Shown piece after piece: positions 60,622 to 64,000 of a stretch of 64,000 bases of DNA (positions within the stretch are counted from its first letter, which is position 1; the number at the start of each line of letters is the position of its first letter). Source of the DNA: CAVWDI01 sp963793095. Lineage in GTDB: Bacteria > Chloroflexota > Anaerolineae > Anaerolineales > UBA4823. Below the pieces are notes generated by a model, which saw only the letters and a program-made list of their open reading frames with translations, ran no database searches and had not been told where the DNA came from. The DNA is taken from NCBI GenBank assembly GCA_963793095.1, contig CAWBYY010000011.1, positions 1,178,001 through 1,242,000 on the forward strand. Direction: 5' to 3'. A program made the position numbers and the translations under genes.

Positions 60622-61680
60622 TTATTCCATTCTTTCCGATGTGGCCAGGGCTATCACCCTTCCCTGGTCCCCTACTGCACAGTAATAATGGTAAACCATG
60701 CCATCATGTTTGATCACCCATGGTTTATGGGCGTAGGTGCTGTCCCATGGCTCAGAGGGATAAACCAGGTCCGGTCCGGCCCATTTGTTCCAATTCACCA
60801 GGTCATAGGAGCAGGCAAAGGTGTCAAATGCCTTCGGCCTGTAGAAGGCCCCGAAATAGAACATGACATATACATCCCCGATTTTCGCAATCTGCGGGTC
60901 ACCGGAAATTCCACTTCCGTTATCAATAAGCGGTTCAAGGCCGTACCTTTTCCATTCCGTCATATTCCTAGAAACAGCCATGGTGATGCGTTCATACCCG
61001 TGTTCCGATTTGGCATTGTAATACATGATAAAAGGATAGCCGAGGCATTCCTCATGATCATGTATGATATTGCTTTTATACAGGGTCATCTTTTCAAACG
61101 GACGGGCATCTGCCTGGTCAGCCGAAAGGACCGGGTCATCTAGTTTGTTCCATTCGCCGGGTGATGAAGGATCATCGGTCCAGGCAATCCCAATCGATAG
61201 CGGGTCGGTTTCATAACCGCTCAATTTGCCACCAATATAGGACATCCAGTATTTACCTTTGTACTTTTGAATTTCATAGGAACCTCCCCAGGTAAAATCC
61301 TGCAATGCGATAAAGCCGGCTTTTTGAAGATCATCCCACCTTCCCTTACTGAATTGAAGGATCCTGCCGAGCTTATTCCAGTGAATAAGGTCCCGGCTCT
61401 CCGCAATGGCTGATTCATAACCTGTTCCGTCAAAAATTATATAGGTCATGTACCACTTATTCCCGTGCCGGAATATGCTGGGACAATCAAGCTTTTTGCC
61501 TTCTTCCTTTAAAACCACTCCAAACTTATAAGGGGTTTTAACCTGCTCATAGATCCCTGCCATGACCACTGAATCAGGCACTGGTCCAATAGCCATTGAT
61601 TCTATTACTGTTCTCCCGGATGGTCCATTACATGAAACAAAACAGATACAGAGAAAGAATGGCAGGATGTATTGTATCAT
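60622..61680 (-). CDS. GH43/GH130-like five-bladed propeller lipoprotein
   Basis: Intact 352-residue lipoprotein (LCICFVSC). Strand patterns repeat the five-bladed propeller signature: LDCPSIFRHGNKWYMTYI, AIAESRDLIHWNKLG, GGSYEIQKYKGKYWMSYIGG, GIAWTDDPSSPGEWNKL, GDPQIAKIGDVYVMFYFG. Asp in LDCPSI and in SGDPQI could be the base and acid residues. I cannot separate GH43, GH117 and GH130-type proteins by eye. It is divergent from the sugar porter at 61747 and upstream of the Tat FAD oxidoreductase. Expected to act on terminal sugars in the periplasm. Confidence 0.75.
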   Translation of the reverse strand: MIQYILPFFLCICFVSCNGPSGRTVIESMAIGPVPDSVVMAGIYEQVKTPYKFGVVLKEEGKKLDCPSIFRHGNKWYMTYIIFDGTGYESAIAESRDLIHWNKLGRILQFSKGRWDDLQKAGFIALQDFTWGGSYEIQKYKGKYWMSYIGGKLSGYETDPLSIGIAWTDDPSSPGEWNKLDDPVLSADQADARPFEKMTLYKSNIIHDHEECLGYPFIMYYNAKSEHGYERITMAVSRNMTEWKRYGLEPLIDNGSGISGDPQIAKIGDVYVMFYFGAFYRPKAFDTFACSYDLVNWNKWAGPDLVYPSEPWDSTYAHKPWVIKHDGMVYHYYCAVGDQGRVIALATSERME

Positions 61681-61700
61681 AAGTTCAAAAATACGATAGA

Positions 61701-61731
61701 TTTGGAAAACATACGGGATCGATTACTTTTG
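61701..61731 (+). promoter_or_regulatory. Bacteroidetes-type promoter for the sugar porter gene
   Basis: TTTG (61701-61704), exactly 19 bp, and TACTTTTG (61724-61731) form the best consensus match seen in the window. The start would be near 61737, about 10 bases before the ATG. Confidence 0.7.
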
Positions 61732-61746
61732 TATTAATCTCCGGAT

Positions 61747-63147
61747 ATGGACCAAATAAAATCCTTCAACTACCGATACATCCTGGGTATATCTCTTGTC
61801 TCAGCCATGGGGGGACTTTTATTCGGATATGACTGGGTGGTCATAGGCGGGGCTAAACCATTTTATGAAAAGTTTTTCGATATCGTGGATTATCCCCGGC
61901 TTCAGGGTTGGGCCATGAGTTGTGCACTGGCCGGATGTCTCCTGGGATCTGTGATCTCTGGATTATTGAGCGACCGCTATGGCAGGAAAAGGCTCCTCAT
62001 TATTGCCGCTTTCGTCTTTATTGTATCCGCATTGGGGACTGGAGCCTCCAACTATTTCACGCCCTTTGTGGGGTACCGTATTCTTGGTGGAATTGCCATC
62101 GGCCTGGCCTCCAATCTCTCACCCATGTATATTGCAGAGATCACGCCCGCCAAGATGCGTGGTGGTTTTGTATCGATAAACCAGCTGACCATAGTCATCG
62201 GGATATTGCTGGCCCAGATTGCCAACTGGCTGATTGCTGAACCTGTGCCGGAAGGTGCATCCGGACAGGAGATCCTGCTCTCATGGAACGGTCAAAGGGG
62301 ATGGAGGTGGATGTTCTGGGCCGAGCTGGTACCTGCCTCATTATTTTTCATGCTCATGTGGATCGTCCCTGAAAGTCCCAGATGGCTCGCAAAACGTAAA
62401 AAACATGAAAAGGCGGTACAGATCCTGTCACGCCTTGGAAGCAGGGAATATGCCTTGCAGGAGGCGGCTGAAATTGAAAACACTCTGAAAAATGATACAG
62501 AAAAGGTAAATTTCCGGTCCTTGTTGTCCCCGGACCTGTCCAGGGTTCTGATCATTGGGATCGTACTTGCCGTCTTTCAGCAGTGGTGTGGGATCAATGT
62601 GATCTTCAATTACGCTGAAGAGATCTTTGCTGCGGCTGGATATGGTGTATCTGACACACTATTCAATATCGTAATTACAGGAAGTGTCAACCTGGTGTTC
62701 TGCCTGGTTGCTATCTATACGGTGGACAAAATTGGAAGAAAGGTACTCATGCTTTTGGGAGCAGGTGGACTGGCCGGTATCTATGCCCTGCTCGGTTCAT
62801 TGTATTATTTTGATTTCAAAGGAATTACAGTACTGGTGATCATTCTGCTGGCCATTGCCTGTTACAGCATGACACTGGCACCCATTACCTGGGTCCTGCT
62901 TTCAGAAATCTTTCCCAACCGCATCAGGGGAGCGGCCCTGGCAGTTGCCACTTTCTCGCTCTGGGCAGCCAGTTTTATCCTTGTTTATACCTTCCCCTTT
63001 ATCAACAGGGCATTCGGCACCGGAGGGACCATCTGGTTATATGGACTGGTTTGTATAGGTGGATTTATATTCATTAAAAAACGGGTGATTGAAACCAAGG
63101 GAAAGTCCCTGGAACAGATTGAAGGGGAACTGGTTAATAGTCCGTAA
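61747..63147 (+). CDS. MFS sugar porter (sugar:H+ symporter)
   Basis: Intact 466-residue twelve-helix transporter. Signatures: GGLLFGYDWVVIGGA, LLSDRYGRKRLL, GYRILGGIAIGLASNLSPMYIAEITPAKMRG, PESPRWLAKR, FQQWCGINVIFNYAEEIF, VDKIGRKVLMLLG, LLSEIFPNRIRGAAL and the C-terminal ETKGKSLEQIEG. It belongs to the same subfamily as the porter at 30646, but these two are not identical and probably carry different sugars. It has its own strong promoter and is divergent from the GH43/GH130-like gene. A hairpin follows at 63213. Confidence 0.93.
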   Translation: MDQIKSFNYRYILGISLVSAMGGLLFGYDWVVIGGAKPFYEKFFDIVDYPRLQGWAMSCALAGCLLGSVISGLLSDRYGRKRLLIIAAFVFIVSALGTGASNYFTPFVGYRILGGIAIGLASNLSPMYIAEITPAKMRGGFVSINQLTIVIGILLAQIANWLIAEPVPEGASGQEILLSWNGQRGWRWMFWAELVPASLFFMLMWIVPESPRWLAKRKKHEKAVQILSRLGSREYALQEAAEIENTLKNDTEKVNFRSLLSPDLSRVLIIGIVLAVFQQWCGINVIFNYAEEIFAAAGYGVSDTLFNIVITGSVNLVFCLVAIYTVDKIGRKVLMLLGAGGLAGIYALLGSLYYFDFKGITVLVIILLAIACYSMTLAPITWVLLSEIFPNRIRGAALAVATFSLWAASFILVYTFPFINRAFGTGGTIWLYGLVCIGGFIFIKKRVIETKGKSLEQIEGELVNSP

Positions 63148-63212
63148 TAACCAGGTAGATAACCATAAGTCTCCCCGGATTTTATTGATATGGCTCCAAT
63201 TTACTGTTTTCG

Positions 63213-63236
63213 TCACTCCACTCGGAGTGATTTATT
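63213..63236 (+). terminator. Hairpin terminator downstream of the porter gene
   Basis: TCACTCC (63213-63219), loop ACTC, GGAGTGA (63224-63230), then TTTATT. The 7-bp perfect stem with a T-rich tail lies about 65 bp after the porter stop. Confidence 0.6.
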
Positions 63237-63761
63237 AAAGTAAAGATTATCAGTGTTAGGTGTCCCGCCATCAAGCAGGCAGGGTCCATAAAGAACCTGT
63301 TAAAAATGGTTAGGGTATCCCATTTCGAGAAAACAGGAAGTTACGGGGTTGTGACCTTTTCATGATCCTGTGACTTTTCTGCACTTTACACACCTCTGCA
63401 AGCGTTATCTAACTGATTTATTTCTAATAATATAGAAAATCCTTAGGATAAGTAATCACGCATATTCAAAAACAAATCGAAGCCTGGCAAAAGCAACTGA
63501 AATAGATAAAAATCGTGTGAAATCAGATAGTGTAGCTGGATCAGATCAAAATCACCAAGAATGAATTTCTTTTGATCTGGCCATATAATCTGATTGTTAT
63601 GGTTATCTGAGATCACTACAGATATTTTTTTGGAACTTGTTCCATAACGGATGGAGCCATCCAAAGAAAACCTTGATAGGGATATTTTGTGTAGTTAATT
63701 ACTTCGTCCCAACCGGCTGGTGATTTGGGTTTCCTGGGGGATGAAATTCGCGCGTTTCACG
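63237..63761. other. Intergenic region without a recognised gene
   Basis: AT-rich stretch of about 525 bp. No ORF in it has a convincing start, signal or motif; the longest (73 codons, minus strand, 63443-63664) has no known pattern. No tRNA and no clear repeat was found. It may contain a decayed gene or regulatory DNA for the gene at the right edge. Confidence 0.5.
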
Positions 63762-63998
63762 CTAATGATTCGTCGGAAATTGTAATTCTGAGAATTTAAG
63801 AACAGCATGGACAGCCTCAATCATTTGCTTACTTAAATCATCTGACTTAACCAGGCACTTGATATATTCCTTTGCATGACCAATGAAATCCGGTTTATTA
63901 TCCATTATATCCTTGAGCTGTTGCATGGCTTGTTCATGCTGTGAAAGTTTCTGATAGGAAATCATCTTTAGTAATGGGCTCCAAAAAAGCCCAGGCGT
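63762..63998 (-). CDS. Partial helical protein running off the right edge, unknown
   Basis: A minus-strand frame open to the window edge; an ATG at 63965 would give 67 residues, but the frame continues upstream beyond the window. The sequence is helical and charged (SQHEQAMQQLKDIMDNKPDFIGHAKEYIKCLVKSDDLSKQMIEAVHAVL), somewhat like a TPR or coiled helical pair. No family recognised. It ends without a clear terminator. Confidence 0.35.
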   Translation of the reverse strand, partial: TPGLFWSPLLKMISYQKLSQHEQAMQQLKDIMDNKPDFIGHAKEYIKCLVKSDDLSKQMIEAVHAVLKFSELQFPTNH

Positions 63999-64000
63999 AT

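Noticed and set aside
63950..64000. Bromodomain-like string AWAFLEPITKDDF on the minus strand at the right edge
   Set aside because: The match is only about 13 residues; the frame stops soon after and the rest of a bromodomain is absent. Chance is the best explanation.
1..64000. CRISPR arrays, tRNA or rRNA genes
   Set aside because: No regularly spaced direct repeats of CRISPR length and no tRNA or rRNA signatures were found. The spaced palindromes at 14018-14147 are too short and too close for CRISPR.

Overview
The window looks like a carbohydrate-degradation island from a Bacteroidota genome, probably a marine or sediment Bacteroidales/Marinilabiliales-type anaerobe. The signs are a SusD-like protein, a stand-alone SusC plug protein, many secreted lipoproteins, S1 sulfatases with an anaerobic sulfatase maturase, and promoters of the Bacteroidetes type (TTG or TTTG, about 19 bp, TAnnTTTG). 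The taxonomy is inference.

Layout. (1) 1-14005, plus strand: the 3' part of a susD gene; a PL12 heparinase III-type lyase with all three catalytic residues; four tandem heparinase II/III paralogues in two similar pairs; a PL22 oligogalacturonate lyase; a BNR_4 propeller lyase-like lipoprotein. This is the depolymerising part for a uronic-acid-rich polysaccharide. (2) 14018-15255: a Fic AMP-transferase behind a regular array of palindromes. (3) 15262-23616, minus strand: a five-gene operon (E2, fused E1 alpha/beta, PHP protein, aldolase-SDR fusion, zinc alcohol dehydrogenase), divergent from a GntR regulator at 23824. The best reading is disposal of the lactaldehyde made from rhamnose. (4) 24621-26310: an IS605-type element with intact tnpB and a decayed tnpA. 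(5) 26395-30056: sulfatase and double metallo-beta-lactamase lipoprotein, then a brnTA toxin-antitoxin pair. (6) 30646-35016: sugar porter and GH32-like enzyme, divergent from a GH99-like/WbsX lipoprotein. (7) 35140-43436: a rhamnose operon (rhaT, rhaM, rhaA, rhaB, GH78, phosphohexomutase), followed by a GH43-CBM6 remnant, an outer-membrane barrel and an unassigned lipoprotein. (8) 47048-56548: GH106 rhamnosidase, a second sulfatase, the SusC plug protein, the sulfatase maturase, an FAD oxidoreductase and an FMN-binding-type protein. (9) 56655-63147: a second FGGY kinase with a class II aldolase, an FAD oxidoreductase, a GH43/GH130-like protein and a second sugar porter.

Together the genes describe uptake and breakdown of a sulfated polysaccharide rich in rhamnose and uronic acid, ulvan-like or rhamnogalacturonan-like. 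Sulfatases activated by the maturase remove sulfate, lyases cut the chain at uronic acids, GH78 and GH106 release rhamnose, and RhaT/M/A/B turn it into rhamnulose-1-phosphate. The aldolase missing from the rhamnose operon is likely supplied by the aldolase-SDR fusion in region 3.

Quality warning. About 30 single-base frameshifts interrupt 16 otherwise well-conserved genes, and nearly all are one extra base. This looks like uncorrected sequencing insertions rather than gene decay, so those genes are annotated here as whole CDSs. No tRNA, rRNA or CRISPR array was seen.
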